This document shows positions 1 through 7,612 of a stretch of DNA of 64,000 nucleotides, in pieces (position 1 is the first letter of the stretch; each line of letters opens with the position of its first letter). The translations under genes and the position numbers were made by a program. The notes below the pieces were generated by a model that searched no databases, was not told the origin of the DNA, and worked only from the letters and a program-made list of their open reading frames with translations. The DNA is from Dactylosporangium siamense (GTDB lineage Bacteria; Actinomycetota; Actinomycetes; Mycobacteriales; Micromonosporaceae): contig NZ_BONQ01000047.1 of NCBI RefSeq assembly GCF_016862795.1, forward strand, positions 1 through 64,000, written 5' to 3'.

Positions 1-325
1 GGCGACGGTGCGTTCGGCGACGGTGGTCAGCAGCGGCGGCGGCCAGCGGTGACGGCCCGACTCCGGCGGCAACGGCGGCCAGCGGCAACGGCGCGTTCGG
101 CGATGGCGGCCAGCGGTGACGGCCGACTCCGGCGGCAACGGCGGCCAGCGGCAACGGCGCGTTCGGCGACGGCGGCCAGCGGTATCGGTCGGGCTCCGGC
201 GGCCAGTGGCAACGGCGGCCAGCGGTGACGGCGGCCAGCGGTGACGGCGGCCAGCGGTGACGGCGGCCAGCGGTGACGGCGGCCAGCGGTGACGGCGGCC
301 AGCGGTATCGGTCGGGCTCCGGCGG
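1..325. repeat. GC-rich minisatellite block
   Basis: The stretch is built from short variants of a ggcggccagcggtgac-like 16-bp unit. Between about 225 and 305 the 16-bp unit repeats almost perfectly five to six times. The left part contains longer composite units in which tatcggtcgggctccggc alternates with the short unit. Open frames cross it on both strands because the unit is GC-rich and stop-poor, and they resemble no protein. The block begins directly after the stop codon of the minus-strand gene at 326-520 and runs off the window edge. Confidence 0.85.
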
Positions 326-520
326 TCAGGCGCCGGCTGAGATCACCAGGGACGTGACCTGGGGCCAGGGGATGAACAAGGTGCCGCCGTCCGGGTTCGT
401 GATCGCCATGCCGACCGGGAGTGACTGCTCCCGGACGATGACACCCTTCGCGTTCTGGGTGCTGGTGTGCGTCCGGTAGCTGAACCGCACTTCGGTGCGG
501 CCGTCTGGCAGTTCGATCAC
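326..520 (-). CDS. Small hypothetical protein (64 aa)
   Basis: A 64-residue soluble protein with a GTG start, preceded on its strand by a gagagga ribosome-binding sequence about eight bases upstream. Its composition is balanced, unlike the arginine-rich shadow frames around it. The sequence suggests a small beta-rich fold: an acidic start (IELPDGRTEV) followed by alternating hydrophobic strands and a proline-tryptophan stretch near residue 52. I do not recognise the family. A minisatellite starts immediately after its stop codon. A real small gene is likely, and the function is unknown. Confidence 0.55.
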   Translation of the reverse strand: MIELPDGRTEVRFSYRTHTSTQNAKGVIVREQSLPVGMAITNPDGGTLFIPWPQVTSLVISAGA

Positions 521-1005
521 GTTCGGCTCCTCTCCGGCTCCGATGTCGCGAGCCTACGCCTGCGGGCCGGCACCCGGCGGCGCTGATCGAGGCGCCCGGA
601 CCGGGCAGGGCGTATCGCACCGTCCCCACAGCACGGGCGTCTCGCGCCGGGCCGGCCACGGCGGCACCGACAAACGCGGTGCCGGGCGAGGGCCAGGCGA
701 TCACCGTCACCAGGCAGGCGCCACGTCACGCCCGAAGGTCGCAAACCACTTCGATGGCATGGCTCGAACGCGAGGTCGACCTCGGACGCGGCGGCGAAGC
801 CGTGCGGCCGTGGCGACAGCGGCCTCGCCCGCGCGTGGGAGAGGCCAGGCGGGTTGCCGGCACGGGGTTTCCTCGTGCCGAATCGGCGCCGTCATGGCCC
901 GCACCGCCGGGCATGTCGTCGACGCGGGCCATCGTTCTTCGGTGTCGTCGGTGCGTCCCGCCTCGGTGTTGTCGATGTGCCCGCGCTTCGCTGCCTCTCG
1001 CGAAT

Positions 1006-1107
1006 GACCTGCCGCAGCACGATGGGAATATCAACAGTTTCTGGATCTTCGACGAACGGTACGTCTCGGCCGAGACCATCGCCGCCGAGGTCGTCTCGGC
1101 CTCCGGG
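1006..1107 (+). pseudogene. Possible remnant of a DUF5753-type regulator C-terminus
   Basis: In the 737-bp stretch between the small gene and the histidine kinase, one frame reads NSFWIFDERYVSAETIAAEV. From memory this resembles the C-terminal DUF5753 segment of actinobacterial XRE-family regulators (a FDxxxVxVETisAE-like motif). The expected helix-turn-helix and the residues after this segment are missing, and flanking sequence in the same frame looks non-coding. I interpret it as a decayed fragment. The remainder of 521-1257 shows nothing else I can support. Confidence 0.3.
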
Positions 1108-1257
1108 TCGGGATTCGCGTTCCCGACTGGAGGCCGGCATCGTTTCCGCGGGCCTCGATGCACGGCATGGTCACAGACCTGCCACCGAGGCCGCGCGGCG
1201 CGCGGCGCGAACGACGGCCGGGTCATCCTCAAGCATGAGACCGGGTCGGGCGCGACG

Positions 1258-2520
1258 ATGAATCGGAGGCGGGCCGGAGCGGATAGCGTACGAAGGGTGC
1301 TGAAGCGCGTACTGGACCGCCGAGCGGACCCGTTGGTGCAGGACATCGCCCTCGCGGTCGGGCTCGCGGTGGTCAGTGCGGTGGCGACCGCGGTGGCGCA
1401 GCGGGAGTTCGGCACGAGGAACCTGGGCTGGCAGCTGGCGTTCGACACCGCGGGGTTGCTGGCGGTGGTGGTGCGACGGCGATGGCTGTGGGTCGCCGTG
1501 TGGTTCACCGCGGTGCACATCACGGTGCCGTTCCTGGGGGTTTTCCCGCTGGTCAGTGGCGGGTTCTCGATCATTGTCGTGACGTACACGGCGGCGGCGT
1601 ACCTGCCGTTGAAGCGGGCGGTGGCGGCCGGGGTGCTGATCTGGGCGCCGGGGATGGTGCTCGCGACCGTGATGGGACGGACCCAGGACGAGCCGTATTC
1701 GCTGGAGCCGCGGATCTTCCTGCTGTTCAACGCGATGAGCGCCCTGGTGTGCTTCACGGTGGGGCGGACGATGGCGACGCGGCGGGCGTACGTGGCGGCC
1801 CTCGAAGACCGGGCCAGGACCGCGGAGACGAGCCAGCGGGCGTTGACGGAGCAGGCGGTGGCCGACGAGCGGCGGCGGATCGCGCGGGAGCTGCACGACG
1901 TCGTCGCGCACCACGTGAGCGTGATGGGGGTCCTGGCGACCGGGTCGCGGCGGATGCTGCAACGGGACCCGCGGGCGGCCGACGAGGCCCTGGCGACGAT
2001 CGAGGAGACGGGGCGCACGGCGTTGCGGGAGATGCGGCGGTTGCTGACGGTGCTGCGCACGGAGGCCGAGCCGGCCGGTGAGCTCGCGCCGCAGCCGGGG
2101 CTGGCGGGGCTGGAAGGGCTCGTCGAGCAGATCCGCGAGGCTGGGCTGCACGCCGTGCTCAAGGTCGAGGGGGTGCCGGGGCCGCTCGACTCGGGCATCG
2201 CGTTGACGATCTACCGGATCGTGCAGGAGGCGCTGACGAACGCGTTGAAGCACGCCGGCGCGGCGGCGGTCGAGGTCAGGATGGTGTTCAGCCGGCAGGA
2301 CGTGGTCGTCGAGGTGTGCGACACGGGCCGCGGGCCACAGCTGGGGACGGCCGCGATCGGGCACGGGCTGCTCGGCATGCGGGAGCGCGTGATGTTGTAC
2401 GGGGGGACACTGCGCACCGGTCCACGGCCCGGCGGCGGCTACCGTGTGCACGCGAGGATCCCGATCGAACAGCACGTCGACACCGCGTCACCGTCGACGA
2501 CGGAAAGGCAGCCAGCTTGA
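1258..2520 (+). CDS. Sensor histidine kinase (NarL-type partner)
   Basis: Membrane sensor kinase of about 420 residues. The first 150 residues after the start contain several hydrophobic segments (predicted membrane anchor), followed by a short coiled stretch and the dimerisation/phosphoacceptor region RRRIARELHDVVAHHVSVM with its His near residue 217. An HATPase_c domain follows (N-box IVQEALTNALKHA, G-box CDTGRG and HGLLGMRERV). The response regulator gene overlaps its stop codon, so the two are co-transcribed and form a two-component system. The open frame extends upstream to 679, but that part is non-coding in character. I chose ATG 1258; GTG 1297 is an alternative. Two ABC cassettes follow, suggesting this pair controls them, as in antimicrobial-peptide or envelope-stress modules (inference). 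Confidence 0.85.
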   Translation: MNRRRAGADSVRRVLKRVLDRRADPLVQDIALAVGLAVVSAVATAVAQREFGTRNLGWQLAFDTAGLLAVVVRRRWLWVAVWFTAVHITVPFLGVFPLVSGGFSIIVVTYTAAAYLPLKRAVAAGVLIWAPGMVLATVMGRTQDEPYSLEPRIFLLFNAMSALVCFTVGRTMATRRAYVAALEDRARTAETSQRALTEQAVADERRRIARELHDVVAHHVSVMGVLATGSRRMLQRDPRAADEALATIEETGRTALREMRRLLTVLRTEAEPAGELAPQPGLAGLEGLVEQIREAGLHAVLKVEGVPGPLDSGIALTIYRIVQEALTNALKHAGAAAVEVRMVFSRQDVVVEVCDTGRGPQLGTAAIGHGLLGMRERVMLYGGTLRTGPRPGGGYRVHARIPIEQHVDTASPSTTERQPA

Positions 2521-3188
2521 ACCCGAAGCCGATCCGGCTCCTGCTCGTGGACGACCAGCCGCTGTTGCGCACCGGGTTCCGGATGGTGCTCGGCGGCGAG
2601 ACGGACCTCGACATCGTGGCCGAGGCGGGTGACGGGGTCGAGGCGGTCGAGCTGGCCCGGCGCCTGCTGCCCGACGTGGTGCTGATGGACATCCGGATGC
2701 CGCGGATGGACGGGGTCGCCGCGACCCGGGCGATCGTCGAGGCGAAACTGCCGGTCAGGGTGCTGATCCTGACCACGTTCGACCTGGACGAGTACGTGGT
2801 GGGCGCGCTGCGGGCCGGCGCGAGCGGGTTCCTGGCGAAGGACGTGCCCGCCGACGACCTGGTCACCGCGATCCGGACGGTGGCGGCCGGTGAGGCCGTG
2901 GTGGCGCCGCGGATCCTCAAGCGGTTGCTGGACAAGTTCGCCGACGCGCTGCCGGACCCGGACGCGGCGCCGCCGCGGGACCTGCGGGTGCTGACGGACC
3001 GGGAGCGGGAGGTCCTCGTCCATCTGGCGCGGGGGTTGTCCAACTCGGAGATCGCCAAGGCGCTGTCGGTGAGCGAGACGACGGTGAAGACGCACGTCGG
3101 GCACGTGTTGACGAAGCTCGGTCTCCGCGACCGCGTGCAGGCCGTCGTCCTCGCGTACGAGACCGGCCTGGTCCGTCCGGGCTCATAG
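2517..3188 (+). CDS. NarL/FixJ-family response regulator
   Basis: A 223-residue regulator. The receiver domain (about 5-120) has acidic residues in LLVDDQ, the phosphoacceptor Asp in VVLMDIRMP near residue 56, the Thr in LILTTFD and the Lys in FLAKDVPADD. The C-terminal LuxR-type helix-turn-helix (about 155-215) carries LTDREREVL and SVSETTVKTHVGHVL. The chosen start is TTG 2517, which overlaps the kinase TGA and has gaaagg nine bases upstream. The in-frame extension upstream lies inside the kinase gene and lacks receiver homology. It probably binds DNA when phosphorylated by the adjacent kinase and may drive the downstream ABC genes. Confidence 0.9.
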   Translation: MNPKPIRLLLVDDQPLLRTGFRMVLGGETDLDIVAEAGDGVEAVELARRLLPDVVLMDIRMPRMDGVAATRAIVEAKLPVRVLILTTFDLDEYVVGALRAGASGFLAKDVPADDLVTAIRTVAAGEAVVAPRILKRLLDKFADALPDPDAAPPRDLRVLTDREREVLVHLARGLSNSEIAKALSVSETTVKTHVGHVLTKLGLRDRVQAVVLAYETGLVRPGS

Positions 3189-3292
3189 GTCTCCTTCGCA
3201 GGGAGTAGTCCCGACCGGCACCCCGGGAGGACGGCACGACCGAGATCACCCCGTAGCGTGAGGACATTCACGAAACCAGAGGGGGATCGAGC

Positions 3293-4078
3293 GTGACCAC
3301 GACAGTCACGACCGGGCAGGCGGTCGCCGCCCGCGCGGTGGATGTGTGGAAGGTGTACGGCAGCGGCGAGGCCCAGGTCATCGCGCTGCACGGGGTGAGC
3401 GTCGAGCTTGAGCGCGGGCAGTTCACCGCGATCATGGGCCCCTCGGGGTCCGGCAAGTCGACGTTGATGCACACGCTCGCCGGGCTGGACTCGGTGACGC
3501 GCGGTGAGATCTTCATCGGTGACACCCGGTTGACGGGGATGTCCGACGGGGACCTGACGAACCTGCGCAGGACCAAGGTCGGGTTCATCTTCCAGCAGTT
3601 CAACCTGCTGCCGACGCTGACGGCGGAGGAGAACATCCTGCTGCCGCTGTCGATCGCCGGCCGTAAGGCGGACCCGAAGTGGTATGAGACGGTGATCGAC
3701 ACGGTGGGGCTGCGGGACCGGCTCAAGCACCGGCCGAGCCAGCTGTCCGGTGGCCAGCAGCAGCGGGTCGCGTGCGCGCGGGCCCTGGTGTCGCGGCCCG
3801 AGGTCATCTTCGCCGACGAGCCGACCGGCAACCTCGACTCGCGGTCGGGGGCGGAGGTGCTGTCGTTCCTGCGCAACTCGGTGCGGGAGTACGGGCAGAC
3901 GATCGTCATGGTGACCCACGACCCGAACGCGGCCTCGTATGCGGACCGGGTCATCTTCCTCGCCGACGGCCAGGTCGTCGACGAGCTGCTGGCGCCGTCC
4001 GCGGACGCGGTGCTGGACAAGCTCAAGGGGCTGGACGCCAAGGTCGAGAGCGCCGCCGACGCGTCGCAGGCGGGCTGA
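3293..4078 (+). CDS. LolD/MacB-type ABC transporter ATPase, copy 1
   Basis: A 261-residue cytoplasmic ATPase of the MacB/LolD class that partners FtsX-type permeases. Walker A is GPSGSGKST (about residue 50), the Q-loop lies in FIFQQFNLLP, the signature is LSGGQQQR, Walker B is VIFADEP and the switch His is in MVTHDP. The start is GTG 3293 after an agaggggg ribosome-binding site. A TAGCGT hexamer near 3255 may be the -10 of a promoter in the 104-bp gap after the response regulator. It is followed after 3 bp by its permease. It is closely similar to the ATPase at 6855-7610, so the two cassettes are a tandem duplication. Confidence 0.92.
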   Translation: MTTTVTTGQAVAARAVDVWKVYGSGEAQVIALHGVSVELERGQFTAIMGPSGSGKSTLMHTLAGLDSVTRGEIFIGDTRLTGMSDGDLTNLRRTKVGFIFQQFNLLPTLTAEENILLPLSIAGRKADPKWYETVIDTVGLRDRLKHRPSQLSGGQQQRVACARALVSRPEVIFADEPTGNLDSRSGAEVLSFLRNSVREYGQTIVMVTHDPNAASYADRVIFLADGQVVDELLAPSADAVLDKLKGLDAKVESAADASQAG

Positions 4079-4081
4079 GCC

Positions 4082-6631
4082 GTGCTGCGCGCGACGCTCA
4101 AGAGCCTGCTGGCGCGCAAGCTCCGGCTGATCCTGTCGACCCTCGCCGTCGTGTTGTCGGTGATGTTCGTGTCGGGGTCGCTGGTGCTCACCGACACGCT
4201 GGGCCGCACGTTCGACAACGTGTTCTCCAACATCTACAGCTACACCGACGTGCAGGTGTCGGCGAAGTCCGAGACCGCCGACGCGGCGTCCGGCAACAGC
4301 TCGGCGATCCTGCCGGTGCCGGCCTCCGACGTGGCCCGGATCGAGAAGATCGACGGGGTGCGCAAGGCGACGGGCTCGGTGTTCGTCTCCGGCGCCCGGG
4401 TCATCGGCAAGAACGGTAAGGTGGTGATCAGCCAGTCCGGGCAGTTCGGCGGCAGCTGGACCGGCGAGGACGAGCTCACCAAGCTGATCTCCGGGCGGGC
4501 GCCGTCGGCGCCGGACGAGATCGTCATCAACAACGGGCTGGCGAAGCAGGCCAAGTTCGCCGTCGGTGACCCGGTCGACATCATCGCCCGGGCCGAGGCC
4601 CGCAAGACCTACAAGGTCGTCGGGATCATGCAGTATGCGGGCAACCGCGACTCCATGGCCGGCGAGACGACGGTGCTGTTCACCGAGGCGACCGCGCAGC
4701 AGGTGATGCTGGGCGAGACCGACGTGTTCAACGTCATCGACGTGAAGGGCAAGGACGGCGTCACCGACAACCAGCTGCGCGACAACATCAAGGCGGCGCT
4801 GGGCCCCAAGTACACGGTGCAGACGGGTGACGAGCTGTCGAAGGCGTCCAGCGAGGCGATCCGTGGCCTGCTGAAGTACTTCAACTACTTCTTCCTCGGC
4901 TTCGGCACGATCGCGCTGCTCGTCGGCGTGTTCCTGATCCTGAACACGTTCTCCATCATCGTGTCGCAGCGCACGCAGGAGCTGGCGCTGCTGCGGGCGA
5001 TGGGCGCGAGCCGCTGGCAGATCATCCGGTCGGTGCTGATCGAGGCGCTGCTCATCGGCACCGTCGGGTCGCTGTTCGGGTTCCTGGTCGGCATGGGGCT
5101 CGGCGCGGCCGGGGCGAGCGCGTTCACGTCCCTGGCGAAGATGGACTCGGCCGGGCTCGGGTTGCCGGTCGCGGCGATCGTGACGTCGTTCACGATCGGC
5201 ATCCTGGTCACGATGATCTCGGCGGTCCTGCCGGCGATCAAGGCGGCCCGGGTCGCGCCGATCGCGGCGATGCGGGACGCGGCGACCACCGACAAGCCGC
5301 TGACCGGGATCACCATCGGCGGCGGGGTCGTCACCGCGGTCGGTGTCGGCTCGCTGTCGTGGGGTCTGGCGGGGGCCGGCGACGCGACACTCCTGCTGGT
5401 GTTCGGCGGGGTGCTGCTGACGCTGATCGGGGTGGCGCTGCTCGCTCCGCTGATCAGCCGGCCGCTGGTCGCCGGGCTCGGCTCGGTGTTCTCCTGGTCG
5501 GTGCCGGGCAAGCTGGGCCGGCGCAACTCCTCGCGCAACCCGCGCCGCACGGCCATCACGGCGGGCGCGGTCATGGTCGGCATCGCGATCATCACGATGA
5601 TCTCCACGATCTTCTCGTCGCTGTCGACCGCGATCGGCGAGTCGGTGGAGAAGGACCTGCAGGCCGACCTGATCGTCTACGGCCAGCAGACGTCCGACGT
5701 GCCGCCGATCATCCAGCCCGACGAGCTGAAGCAGATCAAGGCGCTGCCGCAGCTGCAGACGGTCGCGTCGGTCACCTACGACGTCGTGTCGCTCAACGGC
5801 AAGCAGGACTTCGTGCTCGCCTACGACGACGTGCCGGCCGTGATCACGGTGCTGAAGCTCCACCCGGTGGCGGGTCGTATCGACCACATCGACAGCGGCG
5901 AGTTCACGGTCGACGAGAAGACGGCGAAGGAACGCAAGTACACGGTGGGCAGCACCATCCAGGTGACGTTCGCCAAAGGCCAGACGAAGACGCTGACGCT
6001 GGTCGGCATCACCAACTCGACCAGCAACGGCAACGGCGTCGTGGTCTCCAACACCGACGCGCAGGCCGGGTTCACGTTCCCGCAGCCCATCCAGGCACTG
6101 GTGAAGGCGAAGGACGGGGTCGCGGTCGACGACGCGAAGGCCGCGGTCGAGGGGGTGCTGAAGAACAACCCCGAGGTCAGCGTGCAGACCAAGAAGGAAC
6201 TCGTCGGCTCCAGCCAGCAACAGTTCGACGTGGCGCTGGTCATCGTGCAGGTGCTGCTGTTCATCGCGCTGGGCATCTCGGTGCTCGGGGTCATCAACAC
6301 GCTGCTGCTGTCGGTGATCGAGCGGACCCGGGAGTTGGGCATGCTGCGGGCGATCGGCCTGCGGCGCCGGCAGACGTGGTCGATGGTGACGATCGAGTCC
6401 GTGGTGATCACGCTGTTCGGCACGGTGCTCGGGCTCGTCGTGGGCGCCGGGCTCGGCGCGGCGACGGTCACGGCGCTGAAGTCGGTGATCGGTTTCGGCG
6501 CGGTCACCCTGCCGTGGGGGTACATGATCGCCTACATCATCGGCGCGGTCATCGTCGGCGCGGTCGCCGGGCTCATCCCCGCGATCCGGGCCGTGCGGCT
6601 CAACGTGCTCAACGCCATCGCGTACGAATAA
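4082..6631 (+). CDS. FtsX-family ABC permease, copy 1
   Basis: An 849-residue permease with the actinobacterial two-module layout. An N-terminal membrane segment (about 12-35) is followed by a large extracytoplasmic MacB-like domain, a first FtsX core (about 265-400), central membrane segments (about 415-465), a second extracytoplasmic domain and a second FtsX core (about 715-845). Motifs such as LLRAMGASRWQI and GMLRAIGLRRRQTW are the cytoplasmic coupling loops of the FtsX modules. Such permeases extract lipids or lipoproteins, or provide antimicrobial resistance. The substrate is not evident here. Start GTG 4082; a terminator hairpin follows at 6647. Confidence 0.9.
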   Translation: MLRATLKSLLARKLRLILSTLAVVLSVMFVSGSLVLTDTLGRTFDNVFSNIYSYTDVQVSAKSETADAASGNSSAILPVPASDVARIEKIDGVRKATGSVFVSGARVIGKNGKVVISQSGQFGGSWTGEDELTKLISGRAPSAPDEIVINNGLAKQAKFAVGDPVDIIARAEARKTYKVVGIMQYAGNRDSMAGETTVLFTEATAQQVMLGETDVFNVIDVKGKDGVTDNQLRDNIKAALGPKYTVQTGDELSKASSEAIRGLLKYFNYFFLGFGTIALLVGVFLILNTFSIIVSQRTQELALLRAMGASRWQIIRSVLIEALLIGTVGSLFGFLVGMGLGAAGASAFTSLAKMDSAGLGLPVAAIVTSFTIGILVTMISAVLPAIKAARVAPIAAMRDAATTDKPLTGITIGGGVVTAVGVGSLSWGLAGAGDATLLLVFGGVLLTLIGVALLAPLISRPLVAGLGSVFSWSVPGKLGRRNSSRNPRRTAITAGAVMVGIAIITMISTIFSSLSTAIGESVEKDLQADLIVYGQQTSDVPPIIQPDELKQIKALPQLQTVASVTYDVVSLNGKQDFVLAYDDVPAVITVLKLHPVAGRIDHIDSGEFTVDEKTAKERKYTVGSTIQVTFAKGQTKTLTLVGITNSTSNGNGVVVSNTDAQAGFTFPQPIQALVKAKDGVAVDDAKAAVEGVLKNNPEVSVQTKKELVGSSQQQFDVALVIVQVLLFIALGISVLGVINTLLLSVIERTRELGMLRAIGLRRRQTWSMVTIESVVITLFGTVLGLVVGAGLGAATVTALKSVIGFGAVTLPWGYMIAYIIGAVIVGAVAGLIPAIRAVRLNVLNAIAYE

Positions 6632-6646
6632 GCACCGAGGCTGACA

Positions 6647-6679
6647 AAAGCCGGTCGGGGGTCTCCCCCGGCCGGCTTT
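6647..6679 (+). terminator. Stem-loop terminator after first ABC cassette
   Basis: A 15-bp stem (arms aaagccggtcggggg and cccccggccggcttt) with a 3-nt loop begins 15 bases after the permease stop. There is one G-U pair and no long T-tract, as is common for high-GC actinobacterial terminators. Confidence 0.75.
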
Positions 6680-6854
6680 CCGCATTTCCGAGGCCATTTC
6701 TGAGAAGGCTGAGCAACAAAGGCTAGGGGTTCACCCTGATAGGAGATCGGGGCCATTCCCCGGCGAAAAACCCGTGGTCAGCTCGCCCTGCGGGCGGACG
6801 AGACGAGCACGGCCCGCCCCGAGGATGAAGGCACACCATTCACCAGGGGGAATC

Positions 6855-7610
6855 ATGACTGCATCGGTTGCGACACGCACCGAGGTGGCCGCGAAGGCGG
6901 TCGACGTCTGGAAGATCTACGGCACGGGCGAGGCGCAGGTCCACGCGCTCGGCGGGGTGTCGGTCGAGCTCGAGAAGGGCCACTTCACCGCGATCATGGG
7001 CCCGTCCGGCTCCGGCAAGTCGACGCTCATGCACTGCCTCGCGGGCCTGGACGCCGTGTCGCGCGGTGAGGTCTACATCGGCGACTCGAAGATCACCGGC
7101 CTGTCGGACCGGGGGCTGACGAACCTGCGCCGCACCAAGGTCGGGTTCATCTTCCAGCAGTTCAACCTGCTGCCGACGCTGACCGCGGAGGAGAACATCC
7201 TGCTGCCGCTGTCGATCTCGGGCCGGAAGCCGGACCAGGCCTGGTTCGACACGGTCATCGAGACCGTGGGGCTGCGGGACCGGCTCAAGCACCGGCCGAG
7301 CCAGCTGTCCGGCGGCCAGCAGCAGCGGGTCGCGTGCGCGCGAGCCCTCGTGTCGCGGCCCGAGGTCATCTTCGCCGACGAGCCGACCGGCAACCTCGAC
7401 TCGCGCTCCGGCGCGGAGGTGCTGTCGTTCCTGCGCAACTCGGTCCGCGACTTCGGCCAGACGATCGTCATGGTCACCCACGACCCGAACGCGGCGTCGT
7501 ACGCGGACCGGGTCATCTTCCTCGCCGACGGGCACATCGTCGACGAGCTGCACGCGCCGACCGCCGACGCCGTCCTCGACCGCCTCAAGCGCCTCGACAA
7601 GGCGGTCTGA
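6855..7610 (+). CDS. LolD/MacB-type ABC transporter ATPase, copy 2
   Basis: A 251-residue paralogue of the ATPase at 3293-4078, with the same Walker A GPSGSGKST, signature LSGGQQQR, Walker B VIFADEP and long identical blocks through the helical and Walker B regions. The start is ATG 6855, preceded by agggggaatc. The frame stays open upstream to 6774 but lacks a ribosome-binding site and homology there. The gap from the previous terminator (about 175 bp) probably holds its own promoter. The permease follows 2 bp after the stop. The divergence between copies lies mostly in the first 30 and last 20 residues, consistent with duplication followed by pairing to a diverged permease. Confidence 0.92.
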   Translation: MTASVATRTEVAAKAVDVWKIYGTGEAQVHALGGVSVELEKGHFTAIMGPSGSGKSTLMHCLAGLDAVSRGEVYIGDSKITGLSDRGLTNLRRTKVGFIFQQFNLLPTLTAEENILLPLSISGRKPDQAWFDTVIETVGLRDRLKHRPSQLSGGQQQRVACARALVSRPEVIFADEPTGNLDSRSGAEVLSFLRNSVRDFGQTIVMVTHDPNAASYADRVIFLADGHIVDELHAPTADAVLDRLKRLDKAV

Positions 7611-7612
7611 CG

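Noticed and set aside
679-1257. N-terminal extension of the histidine kinase
   Set aside because: The frame is open, but the segment is Arg/Cys-rich and contains only a fragment resembling another family. Kinase-like membrane helices begin after 1258.
2288-6697. Very long open frame on the minus strand (1469 codons)
   Set aside because: It is antisense to the response regulator and first ABC cassette, His/Arg/Asp-rich and without family features. Such frames arise in high-GC DNA opposite real genes.
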